Assembly (NCBI GenBank): GCA_010365135.1
Contig: JAAFGY010000009.1
Coordinates: 1 to 45,055 of the forward strand
Direction: 5' to 3'
Length of the DNA: 45,055 nt
From: Flavobacterium sp.
GTDB taxonomy: Bacteria; Bacteroidota; Bacteroidia; Flavobacteriales; Flavobacteriaceae
Both the position numbers and the translations under genes were made by a program. The notes beneath the pieces were generated by a model that made no database searches, was not told the DNA's origin, and saw only the letters and a program-made list of their open reading frames with translations. Positions 34,706 to 41,924 of the stretch are shown one piece after another (position 1 is the stretch's first letter; every line of letters starts with the position of its first letter).

Positions 34706-36091
34706 CAGGTGAATTACTTCACCATAAGCATCAGCAACGGCTTCCATTACAGCTTCGCTCATCGTAGGATGCGGGTGAATGGATTTTAGGATTTCGTGAC
34801 CCGTAGTTTCTAGTTTTCTGGCTACAACTGCTTCGGCAATCATATCGGTAACGCCGGCGCCAATCATATGACAACCCAACCATTCGCCGTATTTGGCATC
34901 AAAAATTACTTTGACAAAGCCATCTGGAGTTCCAGCCGCTTTTGCCTTTCCTGAGGCTGAGAATGGAAATTTTCCAATTTTCAAATCGTAGCCTTTTTCT
35001 TTTGCTTGTTTTTCAGTCATACCTACAGAAGCAATTTCTGGTGTAGCATACGTACAACCTGGAATATTTCCGTAATCAATAGGGTCTACGTGCAATCCTG
35101 CAATTTTTTCTACACAAGTGATTCCTTCGGCTGAAGCAACGTGTGCCAAAGCTGGACCAGGAACTACATCACCAATGGCATAATAACCAGGAACATTTGT
35201 TTGGTAGAAATCATTGACCAAAATTTTATCTCTGTCAGTAGCTATTCCTACTTCTTCTAATCCAATATTTTCGATATTTGTCTTAATTCCCACTGCCGAA
35301 AGTAAAATGTCAGCTTCCAGAATTTCTTCTCCTTTTGCTGTTTTTACAAACGCTTTAACTCCTGAACCTGAAATATCAATTTTCTCGACTGAAGAGTTGG
35401 TCATAATTTTAATGCCCGCTTTCTTCATCGAGCGTTCCATTTGTTTTGAAATGTCTTCGTCTTCTACAGGAACAACATTTGGCAAGAATTCCACAATAGT
35501 AACGTCGGTTCCCATTGAATTGTAGAAATGTGCAAATTCTACTCCAATGGCTCCAGATCCTACAACAATCATAGATTTTGGTTGTGTTGCCAAAGTCATT
35601 GCTTGTCGGTATCCAATTACTTTTACACCGTCTTGAGGCAGGTTTGGCAATTCGCGAGAACGTGCTCCAGTTGCAATAATAATGTGGTCAGCAGAATATT
35701 CAGTTACTTTTTTATCTTTATCAGTAACATCGATTTTTTTGCCTGGTTTTAGTTTGCCAATACCATCAATTACATCGATTTTATTTTTTTTCATTAGGAA
35801 TTGAACGCCTTTGCTCATTCCGTCAGCAACTGAACGGCTTCGTTGAACCACGGCAGGGAAGTCTTTATCAAAAGCGGAAACGGTCAAACCATAATCGGAA
35901 GCATGTTTTAAGTAATCAAAAATCTGAGCTGATTTCAAAAGCGCTTTAGTAGGGATACAACCCCAATTTAGACAAACTCCACCTAGATTTTCTTTTTCGA
36001 TTACGGCAACTTTAAAGCCCAATTGTGATGCTCTAATGGCAGTAACATAACCGCCTGGACCACTTCCTAAAACTATAATATCGTATTTCAT
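34703..36091 (-). CDS. lpdA: Dihydrolipoyl dehydrogenase (E3)
   Basis: E3 reoxidises dihydrolipoyl groups of 2-oxo acid dehydrogenases (pyruvate, 2-oxoglutarate, branched chain) and of the glycine system, using FAD and NAD+. The 462 residues are normal. The FAD motif is IIVLGSGPGGYVTAIRASQLG, and the redox-active disulfide is GGVCLNWGCIPTKAL. The NAD motif is MIVVGSGAIGVEFAHFY, then YYAIGDVVPGPALAHVASAEG and the active His-Glu pair in HPHPTMSEAVMEAV. No E1 or E2 gene is nearby. The leader contains three tandem mini-ORFs, which could affect its translation. Confidence 0.95.
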   Translation of the reverse strand: MKYDIIVLGSGPGGYVTAIRASQLGFKVAVIEKENLGGVCLNWGCIPTKALLKSAQIFDYLKHASDYGLTVSAFDKDFPAVVQRSRSVADGMSKGVQFLMKKNKIDVIDGIGKLKPGKKIDVTDKDKKVTEYSADHIIIATGARSRELPNLPQDGVKVIGYRQAMTLATQPKSMIVVGSGAIGVEFAHFYNSMGTDVTIVEFLPNVVPVEDEDISKQMERSMKKAGIKIMTNSSVEKIDISGSGVKAFVKTAKGEEILEADILLSAVGIKTNIENIGLEEVGIATDRDKILVNDFYQTNVPGYYAIGDVVPGPALAHVASAEGITCVEKIAGLHVDPIDYGNIPGCTYATPEIASVGMTEKQAKEKGYDLKIGKFPFSASGKAKAAGTPDGFVKVIFDAKYGEWLGCHMIGAGVTDMIAEAVVARKLETTGHEILKSIHPHPTMSEAVMEAVADAYGEVIHL

Positions 36092-36106
36092 TTTTTCTTT
36101 TTTATT

Positions 36107-36145
36107 TTATTTTGGTAAAAATGCAGTCGCAAAAGCTCGTGTCAT
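36107..36145 (-). CDS. Mini-ORF 3 in the lpd leader (proximal)
   Basis: MTRAFATAFLPK then TAA. It has the same start context as lpd (AAAAAATG) and ends 15 bases before the lpd ATG, in frame with it. Nothing identifies a function for the peptide; translation is inferred from the context only. Confidence 0.4.
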   Translation of the reverse strand: MTRAFATAFLPK

Positions 36146-36160
36146 TTTTTCGTGTTTATT

Positions 36161-36199
36161 TTATTTTGGTAAAAATGCAGTCGCAAAAGCTCGTGTCAT
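36161..36199 (-). CDS. Mini-ORF 2 in the lpd leader (middle)
   Basis: This frame is identical to mini-ORF 3, with the same peptide and a spacer of 15 bases that differs slightly (ACGAAA in place of AAGAAA). It probably arose by duplication of the lpd translation start region. Confidence 0.4.
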   Translation of the reverse strand: MTRAFATAFLPK

Positions 36200-36214
36200 T
36201 TTTTCTTTTTTATT

Positions 36215-36253
36215 TTATTTTGGTAAAAATGCAGTCGCAAAAGCTCGTGTCAT
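36215..36253 (-). CDS. Mini-ORF 1 in the lpd leader (distal)
   Basis: The same peptide again. The ATG at 36253 lies 16 bases from the -7 box, so the transcript 5' end would be only a few bases upstream of this start. Confidence 0.4.
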   Translation of the reverse strand: MTRAFATAFLPK

Positions 36254-36268
36254 TTTTGTATGTGTTAT

Positions 36269-36276
36269 CAAAATTA
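36269..36276 (-). promoter_or_regulatory. -7 box upstream of the lpd leader repeats
   Basis: TAATTTTG on the minus strand matches TAnnTTTG; a second identical box lies at 36288-36295. A clear -33 box is not visible. If used, the transcript would carry all three mini-ORFs ahead of lpd. Confidence 0.45.
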
Positions 36277-36399
36277 ATTTCAGTTGGCAAAATTAAGGAT
36301 TTATTTTAAAAAATTTCTTGTGTTTAGAAAGTTTATATGTTTATTTCTAAAAACGGCAACGGTTAATTAAAAATCTAATGGATTTTGCTGTCCAATGGG

Positions 36400-36550
36400 T
36401 TTTAATTCCGATAGAAACGGAAGCATTTTGAGAATAAATCACATTTTTTTCTTGATGAAAAAGAGCGACCAAAGGAAACTCCTTTTTTATCTTAGAAAAA
36501 GTGATTTATTGAAAAAATGGTGGAGTGAATAGCGGGAGAAAGCTTCTGAA
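36400..36550. ncRNA. Structured intergenic element (Flavo-1-like?)
   Basis: The sequence runs AATGGGTTTTAATTCCGATAG, AACGGAAGCATTTTG, a long hairpin, then GAGTGAATAGCGGGAGAAAGCTTCTG. The hairpin has a perfect 10-bp base (AATAAATCAC / GTGATTTATT) with more pairing inside. The conserved flanks (CCGATAGAAACGG and GAATAGCGGG) look like an intergenic element I have seen repeatedly in Flavobacteria, possibly the Flavo-1 RNA motif described by Weinberg and co-workers. That match is from memory. It lies just 3' of the ABC exporter gene on the opposite side of lpd. Confidence 0.5.
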
Positions 36551-36557
36551 AATTAAA

Positions 36558-38312
36558 TTAATTCTCAGTAACGAACTGCGAATCATAAAGGTTTCTGTAA
36601 TATCCGCCTGATTTTTCTAACAATTCCTGATGTGTTCCTTGCTCTACAATCAAGCCTTTGTCCATTACCACAATTTTGTCGGCTTTGAGAATGGTTGCTA
36701 GACGGTGCGCAATAACTATGGAAGTTCTGCCTTTGGTAATGGTTTCGGTAGCTTTTTGAATCAATTCCTCAGAATAAGTATCGATCGATGAAGTCGCTTC
36801 GTCCAGAATTAAAATGCTCGGATTGCTGACATAAGCCCGCAGAAAAGCAATCAATTGGCGTTGTCCGGAAGAGAGCATAACGCCGCGTTCTTTCACATCA
36901 AAATCGTAATTATCAGGCAAACTCATAATGAATTTATGAACGCCAATTTTTTTGGCTGCAGCCAAAACTTGATCCCGAGAAATATCCGGATTATTTAGGG
37001 TAATATTATTGAAAATAGTGTCGGCAAAAAGGAAAACGTCTTGCAAAACCACTGCAATTTGCTTGCGTAGCGAACTCAAAGTATAATTTTCGATATTATG
37101 TCCATCAATACAAATCGTGCCACTGTTGATTTCGTAAAAACGATTTAATAAATTGATAATGGTCGATTTTCCAGCTCCAGTTGCGCCAACAATGGCAATC
37201 GTTTTGCCAGCTTTTACATCCAAGTCAATGCCTTTTATAACAAATTCCTGATCGATGTAGCTAAAATGTACGTCTTTAAATTGTATGTTTCCTCTGAAAA
37301 TTGGCGCTTCAATAGTTCCTGTATCTTGAATTTGGTCTTGAGTATCGAGAATATCAAAAACGCGATTCGCTGCGATCATTCCCAGTTGCATTTCGTTGAA
37401 TTTATCTGCAATTTGACGCAAGGGATTGAATAACATTCCGATGAACATTGTATAGGAAAATAAATCTCCAAAAGTGGTAAAATTGTCGCCATTGATGATC
37501 TTAAATCCGCCGTAAAGCACCACAAAACCTAGGGTTAATGAAGAAATTATATCGGCAATAGGGAAGAAGATGGAGTTGTACAAAATTGTTTTTATCCAGG
37601 CTTTTTTGTGTTTGTCGTTGATGGATTTGAACTTTTCGAATTCAATATCTTCCCGATGAAATAATTGTACAATCTTCATTCCTGTAACTCGTTCTTGCAC
37701 AAAGGAATTCAAATTGGCAATTTGTGCCCGCACTTCTTCAAAAGCCACTTGCATTTTTCTTTGGAATATTCGGGTGATAAAAACTAATATTGGCATTGCC
37801 ACAATCACAATCCAAGTGAGTTTCCAGTTCATATAAAACATAAAAATAAGAACGACAAACATTTTCATTAGATCACTTATAATCATAAATAATCCTTGAC
37901 TAAAAATTCGTGCAATGGCTTCAATATCCGACACGGAGCGGGTTACGAGTTGACCCACAGGAACATTATCGAAATATTTCATTTTGAAACTTAGAATATG
38001 CTTGAACATTTTGGTTCGAATGTCTTTTACAATATCTTGTCCGAGCCAGTTTGCCCAATACACGAAGAAAAATTGCGAAAAAACTTCTAATAAAAGCACA
38101 AAACCCATTAGGCTTACGTAAAGAAGTAGCCCAAATTGGTCGTGAGTTTTAATATATCCATCAACAGTTTGTTTCAATAAATACGGCCGCAAAGCCGCAA
38201 AAATAGATAGGGAAATAGCAAAAATAACCACGCCGTTAAAGCGCAATTGGTAAGGCTTGGTATATTGTAATATTCTTTTGAATAATCTGGTGTCGAATGC
38301 TTTTGCTTTCAT
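36558..38312 (-). CDS. MsbA-type ABC exporter (fused permease and ATPase)
   Basis: A half-size ABC exporter (584 residues) that dimerises in the inner membrane; likely substrates are lipids or drugs. Residues about 20-310 form six TM helices with cytoplasmic coupling loops. The nucleotide-binding domain has Walker A VGATGAGKSTIINLL near 376, Q-loop VLQDVFLF, signature VMLSSGQRQLIAFLRA (LSSGQ form), Walker B SILILDEATSSID and H-loop VIAHRL. No accessory protein is nearby. The start codon is directly preceded by a heptad array. Confidence 0.92.
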   Translation of the reverse strand: MKAKAFDTRLFKRILQYTKPYQLRFNGVVIFAISLSIFAALRPYLLKQTVDGYIKTHDQFGLLLYVSLMGFVLLLEVFSQFFFVYWANWLGQDIVKDIRTKMFKHILSFKMKYFDNVPVGQLVTRSVSDIEAIARIFSQGLFMIISDLMKMFVVLIFMFYMNWKLTWIVIVAMPILVFITRIFQRKMQVAFEEVRAQIANLNSFVQERVTGMKIVQLFHREDIEFEKFKSINDKHKKAWIKTILYNSIFFPIADIISSLTLGFVVLYGGFKIINGDNFTTFGDLFSYTMFIGMLFNPLRQIADKFNEMQLGMIAANRVFDILDTQDQIQDTGTIEAPIFRGNIQFKDVHFSYIDQEFVIKGIDLDVKAGKTIAIVGATGAGKSTIINLLNRFYEINSGTICIDGHNIENYTLSSLRKQIAVVLQDVFLFADTIFNNITLNNPDISRDQVLAAAKKIGVHKFIMSLPDNYDFDVKERGVMLSSGQRQLIAFLRAYVSNPSILILDEATSSIDTYSEELIQKATETITKGRTSIVIAHRLATILKADKIVVMDKGLIVEQGTHQELLEKSGGYYRNLYDSQFVTEN

Positions 38313-38364
38313 AATTTTAGATGGCAGATTTCAGATTTTAGATTCCAGAAGCAGAATTCTAAAT
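38313..38364. repeat. 7-bp-periodic array at the ABC exporter start codon
   Basis: TTTTAGA TGGCAGA TTTCAGA TTTTAGA TTCCAGA AGCAGAA is clean 7-bp phasing. It begins 3-4 bases from the ATG (minus strand, 38312). The rest of the gap, up to the next array at 38466, is AT-rich. Confidence 0.65.
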
Positions 38365-38465
38365 TTATAATCAAAAAACCTTCGCTGTTTTATAAACTAA
38401 TTTATTTTTTTTAACGTATTAATTTTTATTCTTTTTATAAAATTTTCAATTTAATTAACTATTTC

Positions 38466-38497
38466 AACTTGAAATCTGCAAACTGAAATCTGCCACC
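38466..38497. repeat. 7-bp-periodic array at the truA stop codon
   Basis: TTGAAAT CTGCAAA CTGAAAT CTGCCAC, ending 2-3 bases before the truA stop codon (38500). Confidence 0.6.
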
Positions 38498-38499
38498 TT

Positions 38500-39261
38500 T
38501 TATAAATATTCATAATCAATTTTTGTCAAATACAATCCGTGGGCGGGAACTGAAAAACCAGCTTTATCACGGTTTTTACTTTCAATAATTTCCTTGAAAT
38601 CATCCAAAGTAATTTTGTGCAAACCTACATAAACTAAAGTTCCCACAATAGCGCGAACCATATTTCTCAAAAAACGATTGGCAGAAATTGTAAAGATCAA
38701 TTTGTCATTTTCGTGCTTGTCTGCCTGTTCGGCTGTACCTCGAGTCCAATGGGCTTTAAAAATAGTACAATCGAACGTATTGACATCAGTATTCACTTTA
38801 GAAAAACATTGAAAATCAGTATAATTAAACAATAATTTTGCGGCTTCGTTCATTAAATCAATGTCTAATTTTTGATGGAAGTACCAACTTTCGTCTTGCA
38901 AAAATGCATCCTTAAAAGTATTGAGATGATATTCATACGTTCTTTTGGTCGCGTCAAAGCGAGCGTGAGCTTCATTGTGAACAGGAATAATAGCATAAAT
39001 TACAATGTCTTTTGGCAAATAGGAATTGAGTTTATGAATTAGATTTTGACTATCAAAAGGAGTTTCAAAATCAAAATGGGCAAACATTTCTTTGGCGTGA
39101 ACTCCAGTATCAGTGCGTCCTGCTCCCAAAACATTAATATCGGAATTTAATATCACCGATACTGCTTTGTTCAATGTTTCCTGCACGGAAGAAGCGTTCG
39201 GCTGTGATTGCCATCCGTGATAATGGGTTCCGTTGTACGCCAGTTTTATAAAATATCTCAA
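38500..39261 (-). CDS. truA: tRNA pseudouridine(38-40) synthase
   Basis: TruA converts uridines 38-40 of the tRNA anticodon stem to pseudouridine. The 253 residues are normal. The catalytic Asp is in AGRTDTGVHA. N-terminal MRYFIKLAYNGTHYHGWQSQPN and FLRNMVRAIVGTLVYVG are also diagnostic. The start codon is TTG, since an in-frame stop lies 3 bases further upstream and no ATG is available. The array next to it ends against this TTG. Confidence 0.93.
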   Translation of the reverse strand: MRYFIKLAYNGTHYHGWQSQPNASSVQETLNKAVSVILNSDINVLGAGRTDTGVHAKEMFAHFDFETPFDSQNLIHKLNSYLPKDIVIYAIIPVHNEAHARFDATKRTYEYHLNTFKDAFLQDESWYFHQKLDIDLMNEAAKLLFNYTDFQCFSKVNTDVNTFDCTIFKAHWTRGTAEQADKHENDKLIFTISANRFLRNMVRAIVGTLVYVGLHKITLDDFKEIIESKNRDKAGFSVPAHGLYLTKIDYEYL

Positions 39262-39304
39262 AGTTAGATTGTAGATTGCAGATTTTAGATTTCAGATTCT
39301 GAAA
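39262..39304. repeat. 7-bp-periodic array at the truA start codon
   Basis: GTTAGA TTGTAGA TTGCAGA TTTTAGA TTTCAGA TTCTGAA. It directly abuts the TTG start codon of truA on the minus strand. Confidence 0.65.
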
Positions 39305-39414
39305 GAAACCAGATTAAACATTTGAAGGGCAAATTTACAAAGATTTATATTGATTACACGTTTATAATTTTTCCAAAACTGAAATTAAAGTAGTTAATCT
39401 TCCATCTGAAATTA

Positions 39415-39422
39415 TAACTTTG
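39415..39422 (+). promoter_or_regulatory. -7 box of the phosphodiesterase gene promoter
   Basis: TAACTTTG matches TAnnTTTG, 52 bases before the ATG at 39475. A small hairpin (AACGAAA / TTTCGTT, 39442-39458) lies between the box and the start. Confidence 0.45.
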
Positions 39423-39474
39423 CGGCTTGATAGAAAATGAGAACGAAATTGTTTCGTTTTTCGCAAAGACAAAA

Positions 39475-39969
39475 ATGAAAAAAATTCTGCTACTTTCCGA
39501 TACGCACAGTCATATTGACGATATAATCCTAAAATATGTAACACAAGCTGACGAAGTTTGGCACGCTGGCGATATTGGCGATTTGATTGTGACTGATGCA
39601 ATAAAAAAAAGTAAACCCTTGCGCAGTGTTTATGGCAATATTGACGGCGATAAAGCCCGAATGGAATTCCCGTTGCACAACCGATTTATGTGTGAAGGTG
39701 TCGATGTTTGGATGACTCATATTGGCGGCTATCCCGGAAAATACAATCCAAATATTAAAGCTGAAATAACAGCAAATCCGCCAAAATTATTTATTTGTGG
39801 ACATTCGCATATTCTAAAAGTGATATTTGACAAAAAAAATAATCTTTTGCATATGAATCCTGGCGCTGCAGGAAAAAGCGGTTTTCATCAAGTGAGGACA
39901 ATGTTGCGTTTTGTAATCGATGGTGACAAAATAAAAGATTTAGAGATAATTGAAATAGGGAAGAAGTAA
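39475..39969 (+). CDS. YfcE/MJ0936-type metallophosphoesterase
   Basis: A small metal-dependent phosphodiesterase (164 residues). ATG 39475 is chosen because it opens MKKILLLSDTHSH, the family start; the ORF-track extension is not conserved. Metal ligands: D and H in SDTHSH, D in AGDIGD, N in YGNIDGD, H in MTHIGGYPG, and GHSH (ICGHSHILKV). The final LHMNPGAAGKSG completes the family pattern. Substrate is unknown, probably a cyclic or phosphodiester small molecule. Confidence 0.9.
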   Translation: MKKILLLSDTHSHIDDIILKYVTQADEVWHAGDIGDLIVTDAIKKSKPLRSVYGNIDGDKARMEFPLHNRFMCEGVDVWMTHIGGYPGKYNPNIKAEITANPPKLFICGHSHILKVIFDKKNNLLHMNPGAAGKSGFHQVRTMLRFVIDGDKIKDLEIIEIGKK

Positions 39970-40056
39970 AAAACTGCAGATCGAGATTTTATTTTTAATT
40001 GGCGAATCTGTGGTAAATTTTTTTAACTTAAACAAAGTTAGAATAGATCCAAAAGA

Positions 40057-41801
40057 TTAAATATCCAAATCAAAAGTCTTTTTCAACAACTCTAAATTAG
40101 GATTTATTTCGTTCAATCTATTGTATTTATCTAATGGTGTAAAGGCAAATTTATTTTCTACTTTTTCATTCACCACCACTTCAATAGTGATATCATGATT
40201 GTGAAGTTTACCTCTTAAATATCCCAAAAGTTCAAACTTTGCGGTTTCAAATTCAATTTTCGAACCGTCATTGGGCAATTCGTGAAGGATGGTAGTACCT
40301 TGCAATTTTGGGTCACCAATCAACAAAAGAGATTCCATTATTTTGTGTCCTTTATCGCCCAATCGTTGGGCATATTTGCTCCATTGCAGCAACATATCGG
40401 TTTCGTTGAAAGCTTCGGTGGGAAGATGGATTTCTTCTTTGAGAATTCCTTTTGTGCTTTCTAGTAATTCTTTTTTAGCTCGAATACTCGAAAGTGATAA
40501 GGCAGAAAATTTTGGCTCTTTGGAAAGATTTATGGCTTGCGGTTTAGGATTTTCGATTTCAATTGGAACAATTACATCAAAATTGCTGATTTCAACTTTT
40601 GGTTCTGCAACTTCTGCCGACTGCAAACTGCTATCTGCCTTCTGCCTTCTGCTTTCTGTTATCTGTTTAGCTTCAACTATCGAATACTCAGTTCTCCTAA
40701 AATAAGTGGATGGAATTATAAATTGTTCAGCTTTTTTTTTTCTCCATCAAAGGTGATGGAGGCTAGTTGCATCAAGCAAAGTTCAACAAGTAATCGCTGA
40801 TTTTGACTGACTTTGTATTTCAAATCGCAGTCATTGGCAATTTCGATTCCTTTCAACAAGAAGTCTTGCGGCGCTTTTTGACATTGGATGGCGTATAATT
40901 TTTGCGCTTGTTCTCCAACTTCCAACAAGGACAAAGTCGAAGGTGTTTTTGATACCAATAAATCTCTGAAATGGGTAGCTAAACCGGATACAAAATGATG
41001 TGCATCAAATCCTTTGGCAAGAATATCGTTGAAAGCAAGTAACAATTCCGGTATTTTATTTTCCAAAATCAAATCTGTTACTGTGATATAGGTTTCATAA
41101 TCCAGCACATTTAAGTTTTCGGTAACGGCTTGACGCGTTAGATTATTGCCACAATAGGAAACCACTCGGTCAAAAATGGACAAAGCATCACGCATCGCAC
41201 CATCTGCTTTTTGAGCAATAATATGTAAAGCATCGTCTTCGCAAGTTACACCTTGGCTAAAAGCCACTTCTGCAAGATGTTCTTTGGCATCTTTCACGGT
41301 AATTCTTTTGAAATCAAAAATCTGGCACCGAGAAAGTATCGTTGGAATAATTTTGTGTTTTTCGGTCGTGGCCAATATAAAAATGGCGTGTTTTGGCGGT
41401 TCTTCCAATGTTTTCAAAAACGCATTAAAAGCTGCTGAAGACAACATATGAACCTCGTCAATAATATAAACCTTGTATTTTCCAGTTTGTGGTGGAATCC
41501 TAACTTGGTCAATCAAATTCCGAATATCATCTACCGAATTGTTGGAAGCAGCATCCAATTCGAAAACATTGAAAGCAAAATCTTCATTCGGATCGTCGTA
41601 ACCAGGTTGATTAATTTTTCGGGCAAGAATTCGGGCACAAGTTGTTTTCCCCACACCACGAGGACCAGTAAATAATAGGGCAGAAGCCAGGTGATTGCTT
41701 TCTATGGCGTGCAACAAAGTGCTGGTAATGGCTTTTTGTCCCACAACATCATTAAATGTTTGCGGACGATATTTACGAGCCGATACTACAAATTGTTCCA
41801 T
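40057..41801 (-). CDS. dnaX: DNA polymerase III subunit tau (dnaX, by -1 frameshift) / gamma
   Basis: The clamp-loader gene is split. The 0-frame ORF (40716..41801) gives 361 residues: Walker A GPRGVGKTTCARIL, Walker B IIDEVHMLSSAAFNAFLKTLEEPP, sensor ATTEKHKIIPTILSRCQ and the domain III collar; it ends GEKKKLNNL. The -1 frame is open from the A10 run (40732-40741) to 40057 and carries the tail AEQFIIPSTYFRRTEYS...FDLDI, giving 581 residues (1745 bases plus one re-read base is exactly 582 codons). The 0-frame run reads GAA AAA AAA AAG, containing A AAA AAG, as in E. coli dnaX. Stop TAA follows four codons later. The TTG-start ORF at 40626 is the tail, not a separate gene. Zinc-finger cysteines of domain I are missing. 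Confidence 0.9.
40605..40674. repeat. 7-bp-periodic array inside the tau tail coding region
   Basis: About nine heptads of TCTGCCT/TCTGTTA type (TCTGCCT TCTGCCT TCTGCTT TCTGTTA TCTGTTT on the plus strand). On the coding strand it encodes the low-complexity TESRRQKADSSLQS stretch, shortly after the frameshift site. Confidence 0.65.
40716..40761 (-). promoter_or_regulatory. Recoding site in dnaX (A10 run with upstream hairpin)
   Basis: On the coding strand a 7-bp hairpin (CTCCATC / GATGGAG, loop ACCTTT) ends directly at the A10 run, which contains the 0-frame heptamer A AAA AAG. The 0-frame stop TAA lies 4 codons after AAG. A run of ten A could also support transcriptional slippage, as described for Thermus dnaX. 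Confidence 0.75.
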
Positions 41802-41818
41802 AGATTTTTATTGGTGCA

Positions 41819-41826
41819 CAAATATA
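41819..41826 (-). promoter_or_regulatory. -7 box of the dnaX promoter
   Basis: TATATTTG on the minus strand matches TAnnTTTG and lies 17 bases before the ATG. The -33 region is AT-rich without a clear TTTG. Confidence 0.4.
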
Positions 41827-41924
41827 TGATTTTTGTTGATTTTTAGGATTTTTAAAAATGATATTTAAATAAAACTTTTCCACAATTATTTCTCGAAAAA
41901 AGAATTTTTTTATAATGCCTTTTA

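Larger units (their letters stand above)
36092..36253 (-). repeat. 54-bp tandem repeat, three copies, upstream of lpd
   Basis: Three units of exactly 54 bp (36092-36145, 36146-36199, 36200-36253) differ by a few bases in the A-rich spacer. On the minus strand each holds an ATG after an A-rich stretch, a 12-residue frame (MTRAFATAFLPK), TAA and a spacer of 15 bases. The lpd ATG (36091) falls exactly where a fourth unit's ATG would be. The plus-strand ORF over this region is a shadow of the repeat. Confidence 0.95.

Noticed and set aside
36092-36253. CRISPR or integron-type repeat
   Set aside because: Repeats are contiguous with no variable spacers, no integrase and no attC-like ends; they contain start codons in phase with lpd.
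36112-36309. Plus-strand ORF of 65 residues with three repeats of KMQSQKLVSFF
   Set aside because: It is open only because the 54-bp repeat has a length divisible by three. The minus strand explains the repeat better, with mini-ORFs aligned to lpd.
40057-40626. Separate 189-residue gene starting with TTG
   Set aside because: It is the tail of tau; its frame is open upstream to the A10 run and continues dnaX in the -1 frame.
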